The notes: generated by a model from the sequence alone, not told the origin. DNA of 33,178 nt from Nitrospirota bacterium (GCA_016200255.1 JACQFA010000071.1:1-33178), one strand, 5' to 3'; numbered from the stretch's first letter, positions 1 through 8,836 are shown. Numbers and translations are program-made.

Positions 1-354
1 GAACAGCCGCATCGTGAAGGTGGCCTCGACCGAATCGTCCTTAAACGGGAGATGGCGGATATCCATCACGACATACATCCCCCGGCGGCCTGCCTCCGAA
101 ATCCGCTCGCGGGTCCGGCCGACCATCGCGGCCGAGACATCGGCGGCAATCACGCGCGCGCCGTGGCCTGCGAAGACGGTCGAAAACCGGCCGTAGCCGC
201 AGGGGGCGTCCAGCACACGGCCCTGGGCCAGACCCAGAGACCGGATCATTTCGTCCACCATCGCCTGCTCGCGGCGGTCCACGAGCTTTTGATCCGGCGC
301 GCCGTACCGCCGCTTTTCGTATTTCGAAACATCCTTGTCATCGACCAAAGCCAT
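1..354 (-). CDS. Class I SAM-dependent methyltransferase, C-terminus outside window
   Basis: The first 118 codons of a methyltransferase start at the ATG complementary to 352-354 and run off the left edge. Residues about 46-57 read VLDAPCGYGRFS, the glycine-rich motif I that binds S-adenosylmethionine in Rossmann-fold methyltransferases. An acidic motif II (IAADVS) follows, then a VVMDIRHLPFKDDSVEATF stretch typical of the Methyltransf_11/25 families. The substrate cannot be told from this fragment. It lies 13 nt after the stop of the preceding GT4 gene on the same strand, so it is probably the next member of the surface-glycan operon and may methylate a sugar or a lipid. The family call is firm; the role is inferred from context. 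Confidence 0.85.
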   Translation of the reverse strand, partial: MALVDDKDVSKYEKRRYGAPDQKLVDRREQAMVDEMIRSLGLAQGRVLDAPCGYGRFSTVFAGHGARVIAADVSAAMVGRTRERISEAGRRGMYVVMDIRHLPFKDDSVEATFTMRLF

Positions 355-367
355 CGCGGTCTCCGTT

Positions 368-1516
368 TCAGATCCCGATCAGTGATTGATAAAAGAACTC
401 GGTCCGCTCCAGCCGGACCGGCTCGGTGAATTCGGCCTCGATCCGTTTGCGCGCCGCCTCGCCCATGGACCGGAGCCGCGGTTGGTCGGACAAAAGCACG
501 CTCAAACAGTCCGCAAGCGCTTCGGCGTTTTCTTCCTTTACAAGATGGCCGGTGACTCCCTCCACAATCGTCTCCGGCAATGCGCCGACCGGAAAACCGA
601 CGACGGGTCGCCCGACCGCCATCGCCTCCAGCGCCGCGCGGCAGGAGCCGTCGCTCCCGGACGCCAGCAGGACCGCAACATCCATCGCGGCAACCATCTG
701 CGGCAGATCGCGGTCGCGGTAACCGGCAAAGATCACGCGATTCTCAAAACCCGACGCCGTCACGAGCCGCTCAAGAACCGGTTGATGTTCTCCTCTTCCG
801 ACCAGCAGCAGACGGGCCGTCGGCAGCCGCTTCAATATGCCCTCGTAAGCCTTCAGAAGAAGGTCATGCCGTCGGTGCGGCTGGAAGCGCGCCACCATCC
901 CGATCACGGGAGTCGTCGTCTTAATTCCGAACTCCGCGCGGGCCAGCCTGGACTCCACGTCCGGATGAAACCGCGTCGCATCTACGGCTCCGTGGATGAC
1001 CGAAACCGGCTTCGGGTCGATCCGATAGGTTTCTCTCAACCGTCCGCGATCCCGCTCGCAGAACGTCACGAAACCGTCCGTCATGGATTCATACAGCCGG
1101 GACCGAAAGGGACGGCGTTCAATCGTTCGGGGGTGATGAATCGTCCGGACGATCCGGCCGGTGAAACCGCTTCCAACGGACCCGCCGGCCCAGCGCGCCG
1201 CCAGCGACCCGATCCAGTGATCGGCCGACAGATGAAGATGAAGGATGTCCGGCCGCGCGCTCCTTAAAATATTTTTTAATCGGAGAATATCCTTTACGGT
1301 CAGAATCGGATGTTTCGGCTCCAGCCATAAATCAGTCTCGGGCGTCACGCCGCGTTGGACGGCCTGATCGGCCAGCAGCCGTCGGGAATTGGGCGTGCAG
1401 AAAAGACGGACATCATGCCCGTGGTTTTTCAGATCGCGGCAGAGCGTCACGACGCCTTCGGCCGGGCCGGTCCATTTGTGGCTCGCAAGGAGATGAATGA
1501 TCTTAAGCTTCGACAT
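368..1516 (-). CDS. GT4-family glycosyltransferase
   Basis: A 382-residue GT-B glycosyltransferase starting MSKLKIIHLLASHKWTGPAE. This ATG (1514-1516) is chosen because the in-frame upstream extension has no homology-like character and lies inside the deacetylase gene; GAGGCG precedes it. The N-terminal half carries the acceptor-side Rossmann fold. The C-terminal half has the GT4 donor-binding pattern: VIGMVARFQPHRRHDLLLKA, then LLLVGRGEH, then a D-G-S-C-R-A-A-L-E-A-M version of the E-x7-E motif in which the first Glu is replaced by Asp, then GRPVVGFPVGALPETI. It overlaps the upstream deacetylase by 14 nt, so the two are translationally coupled. It probably adds a sugar to LPS outer core or another surface glycan; donor and acceptor are unknown. 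Confidence 0.88.
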   Translation of the reverse strand: MSKLKIIHLLASHKWTGPAEGVVTLCRDLKNHGHDVRLFCTPNSRRLLADQAVQRGVTPETDLWLEPKHPILTVKDILRLKNILRSARPDILHLHLSADHWIGSLAARWAGGSVGSGFTGRIVRTIHHPRTIERRPFRSRLYESMTDGFVTFCERDRGRLRETYRIDPKPVSVIHGAVDATRFHPDVESRLARAEFGIKTTTPVIGMVARFQPHRRHDLLLKAYEGILKRLPTARLLLVGRGEHQPVLERLVTASGFENRVIFAGYRDRDLPQMVAAMDVAVLLASGSDGSCRAALEAMAVGRPVVGFPVGALPETIVEGVTGHLVKEENAEALADCLSVLLSDQPRLRSMGEAARKRIEAEFTEPVRLERTEFFYQSLIGI

Positions 1517-2255
1517 TTTTGAATTCGCCTCGCTTCGCCCGTTGGAACCGCCACAAAAACCGCAGGGCCTGAACCTCCCCGTGGATGTTTTCCCGGCTGA
1601 CGGCGCCCAGCCCCCGTTCCGGATAATGGGTCGTGAAACCGATCTCGTATCCGGCAAGCCGCACGATCTGCGCGTGTTCCGGAGCGAATGCCCCGTAGGG
1701 ATAGGCAAAGCTGCGGATCGGAATGGACAGCGCCGCCTCAAGCCGGAGCTTGGACTCCCGGATCTCCCGTTCGGATTCCTCCCGCGATAAACCGGTCAGA
1801 CGGGCGTGCGTCATCGAATGGGCCCCGGCCGACCAGCCGGACCGGATCAGCTCCTGGATTTCCTTGAGCGTCAACAGGTCATCGCCGGCATGCGCTTCGT
1901 TCCGGTCCCACCCGGCCCGTCCGCCGAGCTGCTCGGAGACCAAAAAGACCGTCGCCGTAAAACCCAACGACTTTAAGACGGGCCGCGCGATGGAGTGGCA
2001 ACTGCGGGAACCGTCGTCAAACGTGATCAGGATCGAATGCGGAGCGGCCTCCTTCTCGCCACGATAATGGGCCGCCAGCGCCTCGGGCGTGATCGTTTGA
2101 TATCCCCACCCGGCCAGAAGACGCATCTGCCACTCAAACCGTTCCGGTCTCACCCAGCTTCGGGGGTTCTGAACACCGGCCGGCGGCTGACCGATCTTGT
2201 GGTAGAGTAGCACCGGCACACGTCGGATGGAGCCCTTTATCAATTCATCCGTCAT
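1503..2255 (-). CDS. Polysaccharide deacetylase (NodB homology) family protein
   Basis: A 250-residue carbohydrate esterase family 4 (NodB-fold) protein. ITFDDG at residues 77-82 supplies the catalytic and metal-binding aspartates, and H146-x3-H150 (AHSMTH) supplies the metal-binding histidines. A later FAYPYGAF stretch matches NodB motif 3. There is no signal peptide, so it probably acts in the cytoplasm or on a membrane-linked precursor. Family members remove N-acetyl groups from amino sugars. Its start ATG overlaps the stop of the upstream GT4 gene by 4 nt, and its 3' end overlaps the next GT4 gene. The context suggests deacetylation of an amino sugar in the glycan built by this cluster. 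The exact substrate is unknown. Confidence 0.88.
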   Translation of the reverse strand: MTDELIKGSIRRVPVLLYHKIGQPPAGVQNPRSWVRPERFEWQMRLLAGWGYQTITPEALAAHYRGEKEAAPHSILITFDDGSRSCHSIARPVLKSLGFTATVFLVSEQLGGRAGWDRNEAHAGDDLLTLKEIQELIRSGWSAGAHSMTHARLTGLSREESEREIRESKLRLEAALSIPIRSFAYPYGAFAPEHAQIVRLAGYEIGFTTHYPERGLGAVSRENIHGEVQALRFLWRFQRAKRGEFKNVEA

Positions 2256-3361
2256 GACCTCTCCGCAAGGAGTTCTTCATAAACCTTTATCGTCCGGTCG
2301 GCCACCGTGTCCCAGGATTGGCGCTCGGCCGTTTCGCGGGCCTTCCGTCCCAGCCGTTCACGCAGATCGTCATCCGACAAACGCGCCAGCGCCGCGTCGA
2401 GCGCCCCAATATCAGACGGGTCCTTGAGGATCAAACCATTCACGCCGTCGACGATCAGCTCGCTCATTCCACAAGACTCCGTCACGATGACCGGCAGACC
2501 CGACGCCATCGCCTCCAGCGGCACGCTGCCGAAGGTGTCGTAATACGACGGAAAGACCAGCGCGTCCGCCCCGGCATGGAGTTCCTCCAGCCGTTCGGTG
2601 AAGGGCAGGAAGATCAACCGGTCTTCGATTCCCAGGCGGCGGGCCCGCTCCCGATACGGCCCAAGCCGGTCGCCGCCCACGACGATCAACCTCACGCGGT
2701 TTTCCGTCCGACGCGCGACGGCCGAGAGAAGGTTCGGCAGCCCCCGGTTCTCGAAATTTCCGGAGGCGACGAACAGCACCGCAAGATCCCGGTTCGAAAG
2801 CCCGACCTCTTGTCGGACACGCTCCCGGTAGATGGACCGAAGCCGGGGATGAAACCGGTTTGCGTCCACGCCGTTGGGAATCGTGACGACGCGCTCCGGC
2901 GGAATCCCGTAAAGGCGTTCGAGATCCTGCTTCAGCCGCCCGGAAAAAACGATGATCCGCTTTAGCCGGCGGTTCTCAAACTGACGGCGCTCGATGAACA
3001 GATGGGAATCCCGGCCCGAGAGAGACAGTCCTCTCGCCAGCCGGTTCGCCTTCCGGCAGACATGGACCGTCACGACATCCTGCTCGGTGGTGTTGCCGTG
3101 GCCGTGGATGATGTCGAACCGCTCGACGCGGGTCCGGCGGCGGCATCCCCAATCGAAACTCAAAACTCTCCCCCAGGAACCGAGTGGCCACATCGGAACA
3201 TGCCGGAGGACCGGCGCACCATCATAATACCGGACCGGCCTGCGGTTGCAAAAGATATGAACTTCGTGGCCGCGCGCCGAAAGACGCGTGGCCGCCTCAT
3301 GGATCGCGCGGCTTGAGCCGTTCCGGAAGGTAAAATGTTTCGTGAGCATCGCGATCTTCAT
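2252..3361 (-). CDS. GT4-family glycosyltransferase
   Basis: A 369-residue GT4 enzyme starting MKIAMLTKHFTFRNGSSRAI. The ATG at 3359-3361 overlaps the preceding TGA by 4 nt, which supports this start over a longer open frame. A WaaG-like opening (glycine-containing loop near residue 14, then ARGHEVHIFCNR) is followed by the donor site: VLFVASGNFENRGLPNLLSA, LIVVGGD, and F-P-S-Y-Y-D-T-F-G-S-V-P-L-E-A-M-A-S-G. That is the E-x7-E-like nucleotide-sugar motif with Asp at the first acidic position. The overall pattern resembles LPS core glucosyltransferase I (WaaG) and related alpha-glycosyltransferases. I do not assign waaG because sugar specificity cannot be read from the sequence. Confidence 0.88.
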   Translation of the reverse strand: MKIAMLTKHFTFRNGSSRAIHEAATRLSARGHEVHIFCNRRPVRYYDGAPVLRHVPMWPLGSWGRVLSFDWGCRRRTRVERFDIIHGHGNTTEQDVVTVHVCRKANRLARGLSLSGRDSHLFIERRQFENRRLKRIIVFSGRLKQDLERLYGIPPERVVTIPNGVDANRFHPRLRSIYRERVRQEVGLSNRDLAVLFVASGNFENRGLPNLLSAVARRTENRVRLIVVGGDRLGPYRERARRLGIEDRLIFLPFTERLEELHAGADALVFPSYYDTFGSVPLEAMASGLPVIVTESCGMSELIVDGVNGLILKDPSDIGALDAALARLSDDDLRERLGRKARETAERQSWDTVADRTIKVYEELLAERS

Positions 3362-4545
3362 TGGCCACCGATCGTTGACTGACGAGTTGGGTCTGATAAC
3401 AGAAGGTTTCTTACGGCCGCTCCCCAACTATCCCAGTTGAGTTTCTCTTCATAAATTCTTCGACTCGCTCTCACCAGACGGGAATAATGTCGGTCATCAT
3501 GAAAAATACTTGAGATGACTTTGGCATACTCCACCCCTCGTGCGTTAAGGGGAAGCATATAACCGTTTTGTCCATCCGTGACCACCCCAGGCACCCCCCC
3601 CGTACGGGTCGTAATGATCGGCAGGCCAAAGGCACTGGCCTCACAGAAAACAATTCCATAGCAATCGTTCCGCGTCGGTAACATTAAAAAATCGGACGCA
3701 AGAAACAACTCAGCCAATCGTTGCCGTTGTCCTGGATGATTCTTGTCTAAAAATGGGATCACGGTCATCCTTTCATATAAGAATTCTTGCGGCGGAATGC
3801 ATCCACAGATAATGAGTTCTGATCGAATTCCCAACTTTTCCAGTTCCAGATGTGTCTCAAATGCAATATCGCCCCCTTTTCGCTCCCAGTCGACGCCCAG
3901 AAAAAGTAACCGACAAAGATCTGATTTCTCTCTTTTCAGAACGACCTCACGATTGGGGATTTTATCGAAATTGGCGCCGAAAGGGATAACGTGTATTTTT
4001 GCTTTATCGACGTGATAGTCGCTGACGGCGGAATTTGCAGCCCATTCCGTCGGATACAGTATTAAGGCCGCCTTCTTGAGCGCCAACTCTTCAATACGAT
4101 ACGCGTCGCGAATCGAGGTCTTCAATAGATTTGAAAACTTTGGATAATAGTTGTGCAGGAGCGGGAATGTTGCATCGGAAAGGTATATGATCGGAACGTC
4201 GGTATCTAAAAAAGCGATCTCCGTTGCCGCCCCTGGCGCAAAAACAAGATCATACCGTTCCTGTATGAGTTTATCGCTCACGATCTCCGCATGCCTTTTC
4301 GCTAGCCAGACGCTTCCCCCGTAGCTGTAACTGCGATTGAGCGCTAATCGAGAAGCCGCGTTGATCAGTTTCCCGATAATCCTTGTCTTGGATTTTATCG
4401 GACCAAGGCATGATACCTTCCCACAGTATTTTTCCAGGGATCTGGCCAGGCAATAAAAGGTACCGGACCACACCCGCCTATTTCTCGGATCACTGGACGT
4501 TAGGAAAGCGATTTTAATCTCACCGCTACCAGCGTTTTGTTCCAT
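3358..4545 (-). CDS. GT4-family glycosyltransferase, AT-rich
   Basis: A 395-residue retaining glycosyltransferase with GT4 C-terminal motifs: LLFLGVDWERKGGDIAFE, SELIICGC, F-L-M-L-P-T-R-N-D-C-Y-G-I-V-F-C-E-A-S-A-F-G, and PIITTRTGGVPGVV. The N-terminal half (WSGTFYCLARSLEKYC) resembles mannosyl- or glucosyl-transferases that begin with a variable acceptor domain. The start is the ATG at 4543-4545, which overlaps the upstream gene by 46 nt; no closer start codon exists before the conserved first beta strand (IKIAFLTSS). The gene is visibly richer in A+T than its neighbours and uses many AAA, ATT and GAT codons. This suggests later acquisition into an otherwise GC-rich glycan cluster. Substrates are unknown. 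Confidence 0.85.
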   Translation of the reverse strand: MEQNAGSGEIKIAFLTSSDPRNRRVWSGTFYCLARSLEKYCGKVSCLGPIKSKTRIIGKLINAASRLALNRSYSYGGSVWLAKRHAEIVSDKLIQERYDLVFAPGAATEIAFLDTDVPIIYLSDATFPLLHNYYPKFSNLLKTSIRDAYRIEELALKKAALILYPTEWAANSAVSDYHVDKAKIHVIPFGANFDKIPNREVVLKREKSDLCRLLFLGVDWERKGGDIAFETHLELEKLGIRSELIICGCIPPQEFLYERMTVIPFLDKNHPGQRQRLAELFLASDFLMLPTRNDCYGIVFCEASAFGLPIITTRTGGVPGVVTDGQNGYMLPLNARGVEYAKVISSIFHDDRHYSRLVRASRRIYEEKLNWDSWGAAVRNLLLSDPTRQSTIGGQ

Positions 4546-5606
4546 TTTTTCTGCAACCTCGTCGTGACGCCATGTCCTATGTACTTCACATAACTCACCG
4601 CGTCTCTGGCAATCGCTACCTTATAAAAAGGCCGCTCCTCGACTTTCCATTTCGATTTGTACTCGGCCCGGCCGCGCATGAAATCAAATTCACGCAGGCC
4701 CCGCCCGATGCCGTCTTCGATGCATTTCGCCAGAAGCACCATCCCGACGCTGTGCTTCGCCCAGTCCGGATCGAAGCCGGAATGGTAATAGAACAGTTTT
4801 TGATCCTGCTCAAACGCGAACAGGCCCGCGATCATCCGGCCTTTCTGTTCCAGCAGACTGAGATTCATCCATCCCCGTTCGGCGAACCGTACGGCCATTT
4901 CCCGGTGGAAACGGAGCGAGGTCTCCTCTTCGGCCGCAAGGCGGCGGCCGCGCATGGTGAGGCGCCGCGTCATCAAACCAAAAAACTCCTTCACCCCATG
5001 ATCCAGTTCCGCACCCGGTTGATGAAGCCGTCGGAAGGTGACGTGGTGTTCCCGCTCCAGCGTTCGTGTCCGTCGGCCGATGTTGTAACGCTCATTCTTC
5101 CCCAGGCCGGCGAGATAGTCCTCCCATTTTGATGGAAGACGGACAAAGTAGCAATGGCCCCGCTCCTTGATCTGGAGAAAGGCACCGGCGGTTTGTCCCG
5201 TTTCCTTGATGATCTCCAATCGGTTCGGCGGCACCTGCTCAAGAAGAATCAAATCAAACCCGCCCTCCGCGATGAGATGCCGCAGCAATTCCAAATAACA
5301 CGGGTCCGCATCTTTCTTCGGGACGAGGAAATCGAGATAGTCCGACTGACCCGTCCCCAGCATTTGAAGCGAGTCCATGCCCCACGGCCCCCGGACCCGA
5401 TGGAGCGGGGCAATGCCGAAGAGTTTCCCATTCCGCCGCAGTGTCAAGACATGGAGGCGACCGGTCCCGAAATGCTTCCACCAGGTCGAGGCCCAGTCCC
5501 AACTCATAAACGGCGTTGAGCGATCCGATTCGGCCAGAAGCCCGTTCCATTCCGGTTCGAGTTCCTTGAACGACTCGTCGTTCGTAATCAGGCCTGCGTC
5601 AACCAC
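4500..5606 (-). CDS. FemAB/BioF2-like GNAT-fold acyltransferase
   Basis: A 368-residue protein with the Acetyltransf_6 (BioF2-like, FemAB-related) architecture. An N-terminal acceptor region (PFMSWDWASTWWKHFG, residues about 32-47) is followed by a C-terminal GNAT-like core with MIAGLFAFEQDQKLFYYHSG and GREFDFMRGRAEYKSKW-type patterns (here LREFDFMRGRAEYKSKW). Relatives occur in extracellular polysaccharide and exosortase-linked loci, where they are thought to acylate or aminoacylate a glycan or lipid-linked intermediate. The start is a GTG at 5604-5606, three nt after the stop of the preceding GT4 gene, with no in-frame ATG nearby. It probably modifies a sugar in the polymer built by the surrounding glycosyltransferases. 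The fold call is solid; the chemistry is inferred. Confidence 0.82.
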   Translation of the reverse strand: MVDAGLITNDESFKELEPEWNGLLAESDRSTPFMSWDWASTWWKHFGTGRLHVLTLRRNGKLFGIAPLHRVRGPWGMDSLQMLGTGQSDYLDFLVPKKDADPCYLELLRHLIAEGGFDLILLEQVPPNRLEIIKETGQTAGAFLQIKERGHCYFVRLPSKWEDYLAGLGKNERYNIGRRTRTLEREHHVTFRRLHQPGAELDHGVKEFFGLMTRRLTMRGRRLAAEEETSLRFHREMAVRFAERGWMNLSLLEQKGRMIAGLFAFEQDQKLFYYHSGFDPDWAKHSVGMVLLAKCIEDGIGRGLREFDFMRGRAEYKSKWKVEERPFYKVAIARDAVSYVKYIGHGVTTRLQKKWNKTLVAVRLKSLS

Positions 5607-5609
5607 CCT

Positions 5610-6728
5610 TTATCTCGCTTCGTGCGGTCCCTGCTTTTCCGACAGGATTTTAAGATAGAGCGCCTCGGTCGCCGTAACCATCGCTTCGGCCGAAAATGTT
5701 TTCAGCATCCGGGCCCGGCAGGCTTCGCCCATCTTTTTTCGTTCGTCCGGCCGGCGGATGAGTTTGATCAAGACCCCGGCCAGAGCGTCCGGATCGCGGG
5801 GCGGAACCAAGCGTCCGGTCACGCCGTCCTCGACCATCTCGGGGATGCCGCCCACACGTGTCGCGACGACCGGCCGCGACATCGCCATCGCATCCAGAAG
5901 CGAGGTGCCGAGGCCCTCCAGATGCGAGGACAGGACGACGATATCCATCGCGGCCAGAAGCCGTGGAATATCGTTTCGGAATCCGGTCAATATCACTTGC
6001 TTTTCGATTTTCAGTTCTTTGATTTGTCGTTCGATCTGAGGCCGAAGTTCCCCATCGCCGACTAGAAGAAACCGGACGTCCGGGACTGCAGCCGCCACAC
6101 GGGCCGCGGCCTCGATTAAATAGCGGTGGCCCTTGTGATCGGCAAAATGGGCGACGCATCCGACGACCGGCGATTTCCCGGCAATGCCGAACTCCTGTCG
6201 GGCCTCGCTTGCGGGATAGACCGGGTCAAACGGACGCGGGTCAATGCCGCTGCGGATTACTTCGATCCGATCCGGATCCAGGCCGTCACCGATCAAAACG
6301 CTTCGAACACCCTCCGAGATCGCCACGATGCAGTCCACACCCCACTGGTATTTCAATCGCCGGAACGGATTGGAGCGTACCGAGAAGTCGACCCGCCGCG
6401 AGATGATGCGGACCGGAACACCGGCCAGGCGAGCGGCCCATCCCCCCAGGGTACAGGCATGGGAGGTATGCATATGAAGCACCTGAACCCGCTCACGCTT
6501 CAAGATGCGAGTGAGGGATAACACGGCCGACAGGCTCCATTCGGACGGCATCGCCACGGCCTCGGTTTTCAGACCTTTTTCGGCCGCCCGCTTCAGCAGA
6601 GGGCTATCCGGCTGTCCGGCCACGATGCAGAAATGGCCCCGCCGTGCCAAGCCTTCGGCCAGATGGAGGAGTTGCGCCTCGCCGCCCCGCCAGGTCCGTT
6701 CGGTATCAAGATGTAAGATGCGTAACAT
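5610..6728 (-). CDS. GT4-family glycosyltransferase
   Basis: A 372-residue GT4 enzyme. The N-terminus MLRILHLDTERTWRGGEAQL holds the glycine-rich acceptor-domain loop seen in WaaG- and PimB-like enzymes. C-terminal motifs are VVGCVAHFADHKGHRYLIEA, RFLLVGDGELR, VILTGFRNDIPRLLAAMDI, and H-L-E-G-L-G-T-S-L-L-D-A-M. In the last, the first Glu of the E-x7-E motif is present and the second is Asp. It is the first gene after the heptosyltransferases, separated from waaC by a short gap holding a perfect palindrome. It may extend the heptose region of the core, but donor and acceptor cannot be read from the sequence. Confidence 0.88.
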   Translation of the reverse strand: MLRILHLDTERTWRGGEAQLLHLAEGLARRGHFCIVAGQPDSPLLKRAAEKGLKTEAVAMPSEWSLSAVLSLTRILKRERVQVLHMHTSHACTLGGWAARLAGVPVRIISRRVDFSVRSNPFRRLKYQWGVDCIVAISEGVRSVLIGDGLDPDRIEVIRSGIDPRPFDPVYPASEARQEFGIAGKSPVVGCVAHFADHKGHRYLIEAAARVAAAVPDVRFLLVGDGELRPQIERQIKELKIEKQVILTGFRNDIPRLLAAMDIVVLSSHLEGLGTSLLDAMAMSRPVVATRVGGIPEMVEDGVTGRLVPPRDPDALAGVLIKLIRRPDERKKMGEACRARMLKTFSAEAMVTATEALYLKILSEKQGPHEAR

Positions 6729-6736
6729 AAATTATT

Positions 6737-6766
6737 TGTAATGGCGAGGTATGCCTCGCCATTACA
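6737..6766. repeat. 13-bp perfect palindrome with 4-nt loop (REP-like stem-loop)
   Basis: Arms TGTAATGGCGAGG (6737-6749) and CCTCGCCATTACA (6754-6766) are exact reverse complements around a 4-nt spacer. The element sits in the 33-nt gap between waaC and the next GT4 gene and includes the waaC stop codon (complement of 6762-6764). There is no T-run on either side, so it is not a classic terminator. Similar GC-rich palindromes are often dispersed REP-type elements, or stem-loops that stabilise or attenuate polycistronic mRNA. Only one copy was noticed in this window. Confidence 0.7.
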
Positions 6767-7796
6767 TTCCCAATTGTTTTATGGCCGCCTCAATCACCGT
6801 CTCGACCGGAATCGCCTCCATCCAATGATTCCCGACCTCTTTTTTCTGCCAGTGCGTCGCCGGAGGAATGAGGGAACGGATGACCGCATGGCCTTGGCCG
6901 TAGGGACCGTTCCGCGCCGGATCCGACGGTCCGAACAGGGCCACCGTCGGAACAGCCAGGGCCGCGGCGATATGCAGCGGCCCGGTATCGCCCGTGATCA
7001 CAAGCCGGCAACGTTTGATCAGCGCCGCCAATAGCTTCAGATCGGTCTCCGGGGCGATCACGAACGTTTCGCTCATGGACCGTGCGATACGCTCCGCAAG
7101 CGGGCGCTCGCCCGGTCCCCACAAGATCAATAGTCGGATTCCGTGATCCTTCACCAACCGGTCGGCAACCTGCGCATATCGCTCCGGCATCCATCGCTTG
7201 CTGGGCCAGTTGGCGCCGGGATTGACCGCCACAACCGCTTCTTGTTTCGCACCGTCCCGGCCGTATCCCTGCTGAGTCCAAAATCGATCGATGAATTCCT
7301 CGTCCCGTGGACCCCACGCGAGAGGGAAACGGAACACCCGTTGAGATTCCGAAATGCCGAGTGGATCGAGAAGGGTCAGATATTTCTCGACGGCATGACA
7401 ATAACGGGCGGCGGGCCTGACCCAGCGGTTCATGAACAGAAAATTCCCCTCGCGGAATTTTCTGAACCCGACCCGCAGTGATGCCCCGCTGGCATAGGCC
7501 GCCAAACCGCTTTTAAAAAGATTGTGCGGATCTAGGGCCGTATCGAATTGCCGTTCTCGGAGTGATTGAAGCCACCGCCTAAAATAAGCAAGCCCTCCCG
7601 TCCCGCGCAGCTTTTTGCGCTCCAGCCGGATCAATTCATTCAGAGCCGGATTGCCCTCCAAAATCGGCGCAGCCGCTTCTTCCACGGCCCAGCCGATATG
7701 CGCCTGTGGAAAACGACCCCGCAAGGTCTCAAGCACCGGAAGGGTATGAATGACATCGCCGACCGCTCCGAGTTTGATGATCAGTATTCGCTGCAT
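6762..7796 (-). CDS. waaC: LPS heptosyltransferase I-like (GT9)
   Basis: A 344-residue GT9 enzyme that transfers L-glycero-D-manno-heptose from ADP-heptose to the Kdo region of LPS at the inner membrane. The N-terminal IIKLGAVGDVIHTLPVLETL contains the conserved Asp (D14), equivalent to the catalytic Asp of E. coli WaaC. VAVNPGANWPSKRWMPE and ITGDTGPLHIAAALAVPTVALFG are the GT9 ADP-heptose-binding motifs. The 'GDTGPLH' form and the VIHTLP opening fit heptosyltransferase I better than II. The start ATG overlaps the end of waaF by 16 nt. Together with the ADP-heptose genes further upstream it forms the inner-core assembly unit. WaaC specificity rather than a generic GT9 role is inferred. Confidence 0.85.
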   Translation of the reverse strand: MQRILIIKLGAVGDVIHTLPVLETLRGRFPQAHIGWAVEEAAAPILEGNPALNELIRLERKKLRGTGGLAYFRRWLQSLRERQFDTALDPHNLFKSGLAAYASGASLRVGFRKFREGNFLFMNRWVRPAARYCHAVEKYLTLLDPLGISESQRVFRFPLAWGPRDEEFIDRFWTQQGYGRDGAKQEAVVAVNPGANWPSKRWMPERYAQVADRLVKDHGIRLLILWGPGERPLAERIARSMSETFVIAPETDLKLLAALIKRCRLVITGDTGPLHIAAALAVPTVALFGPSDPARNGPYGQGHAVIRSLIPPATHWQKKEVGNHWMEAIPVETVIEAAIKQLGM

Positions 7797-8836
7797 AGCC
7801 GTTTCACCGCAGCCAGCACCTCACTGGGCGCGATCTGCTTCATACAATTGAAATGGCCCAGGGGACATTCCGGATAACCGTGCTTTCCGCAGGGACGGCA
7901 GTCGAGCGGCCGTTCGACCACGGCGGCCTTGGACGTGAACGGCCCGTAGCCCAGCCCCAGCGTCGTTGAACCGAAGACGGCCACGATCGGAAGATCCTGG
8001 GCCACACCGACATGCATTGCGCCGTTGTCGTTCGTGATCAACAGTTCGCACCGTTTCAAGACGCCGGCGAGTTGACGCAGCGAGGTTTTCCCGGCCAGAT
8101 TCAGCGGTTTTTCCCTACATCGGGCGACGATCTCATCCACCACGGGAAGGTCGTCACGAGAACCCAGAAGAACCACCTTCCGTTTTTGATTTGCGATCAG
8201 ATCATCCACGACGGCGGCGAACCCTTCCGGAATCCAGCGTTTCGTCGCCCAAACCGATCCGGGCGCGATCGCAATCAATCGATCGTTCTCTTGAATCCCA
8301 AATTCGGCCAGACGACGATTCGCCCAGTCTCGATCCTCTTGATCCGATGACACCCAAAGTTTTCCGGCCGCGGCGGCCGAATCCACGGAGTCCCCGGGCG
8401 AAAGGGGTCCCATGAGCTGAAGGTTCCGACGGACTTCATGCCGCGAAGAATCCCGGCGAACACGTTGAGTATAGAGAAAACTGCCCAGGGACTGGACAAA
8501 TCCGATCCGGACCGGGATGCCGGCCATAAAGACCAGCAGCGCCGATCGGAATGACCGGTGGGGGATAAGACAACGATCGAACCGCTTTTCTCTCAACCGC
8601 CGCGCCGCTGAGACCAGCCCCCGCCATCCTCGATCCCGGCCTTTTTTATCATAGACCAGAACGTCATCTAGCGACGGATGGCCGGCCAGAATTTCACGCG
8701 TGCCGGGAATGACGAGGGCGGCAAGATAGGCCTTGGGAAACCGATCACGGAGGGCCTGAAGCAGAGGCGTGGTCAGGACGACATCCCCGAGAAACGCGGT
8801 CTGGATCACGAGGATTCTTTTTGGTTCAGTTCCCAT
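7781..8836 (-). CDS. waaF: LPS heptosyltransferase II
   Basis: A 351-residue GT9 enzyme starting MGTEPKRILVIQTAFLGDVV; the longer open frame upstream is a shadow of the GT2 gene. Motifs are FLGDVVLTTPLLQALRDRFP near the N-terminus, IAIAPGSVWATKRWIPEGFA mid-protein, and LLITNDNGAMHVGVAQDLPI near residue 265. The C-terminal DCRPCGKHGYPECPLGHFNC segment is characteristic of heptosyltransferase II proteins, which add the second heptose of the LPS inner core. It overlaps the preceding GT2 gene by 31 nt and waaC by 16 nt, so expression of the three is probably tightly coupled. Confidence 0.9.
   Translation of the reverse strand: MGTEPKRILVIQTAFLGDVVLTTPLLQALRDRFPKAYLAALVIPGTREILAGHPSLDDVLVYDKKGRDRGWRGLVSAARRLREKRFDRCLIPHRSFRSALLVFMAGIPVRIGFVQSLGSFLYTQRVRRDSSRHEVRRNLQLMGPLSPGDSVDSAAAAGKLWVSSDQEDRDWANRRLAEFGIQENDRLIAIAPGSVWATKRWIPEGFAAVVDDLIANQKRKVVLLGSRDDLPVVDEIVARCREKPLNLAGKTSLRQLAGVLKRCELLITNDNGAMHVGVAQDLPIVAVFGSTTLGLGYGPFTSKAAVVERPLDCRPCGKHGYPECPLGHFNCMKQIAPSEVLAAVKRLCSEY

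Noticed and set aside
2252..6728. Exosortase/PEP-CTERM-type exopolysaccharide locus
   Set aside because: FemAB-like, deacetylase and GT4 genes resemble parts of such loci, but no exosortase, chain-length determinant, polymerase or flippase is present in the window.
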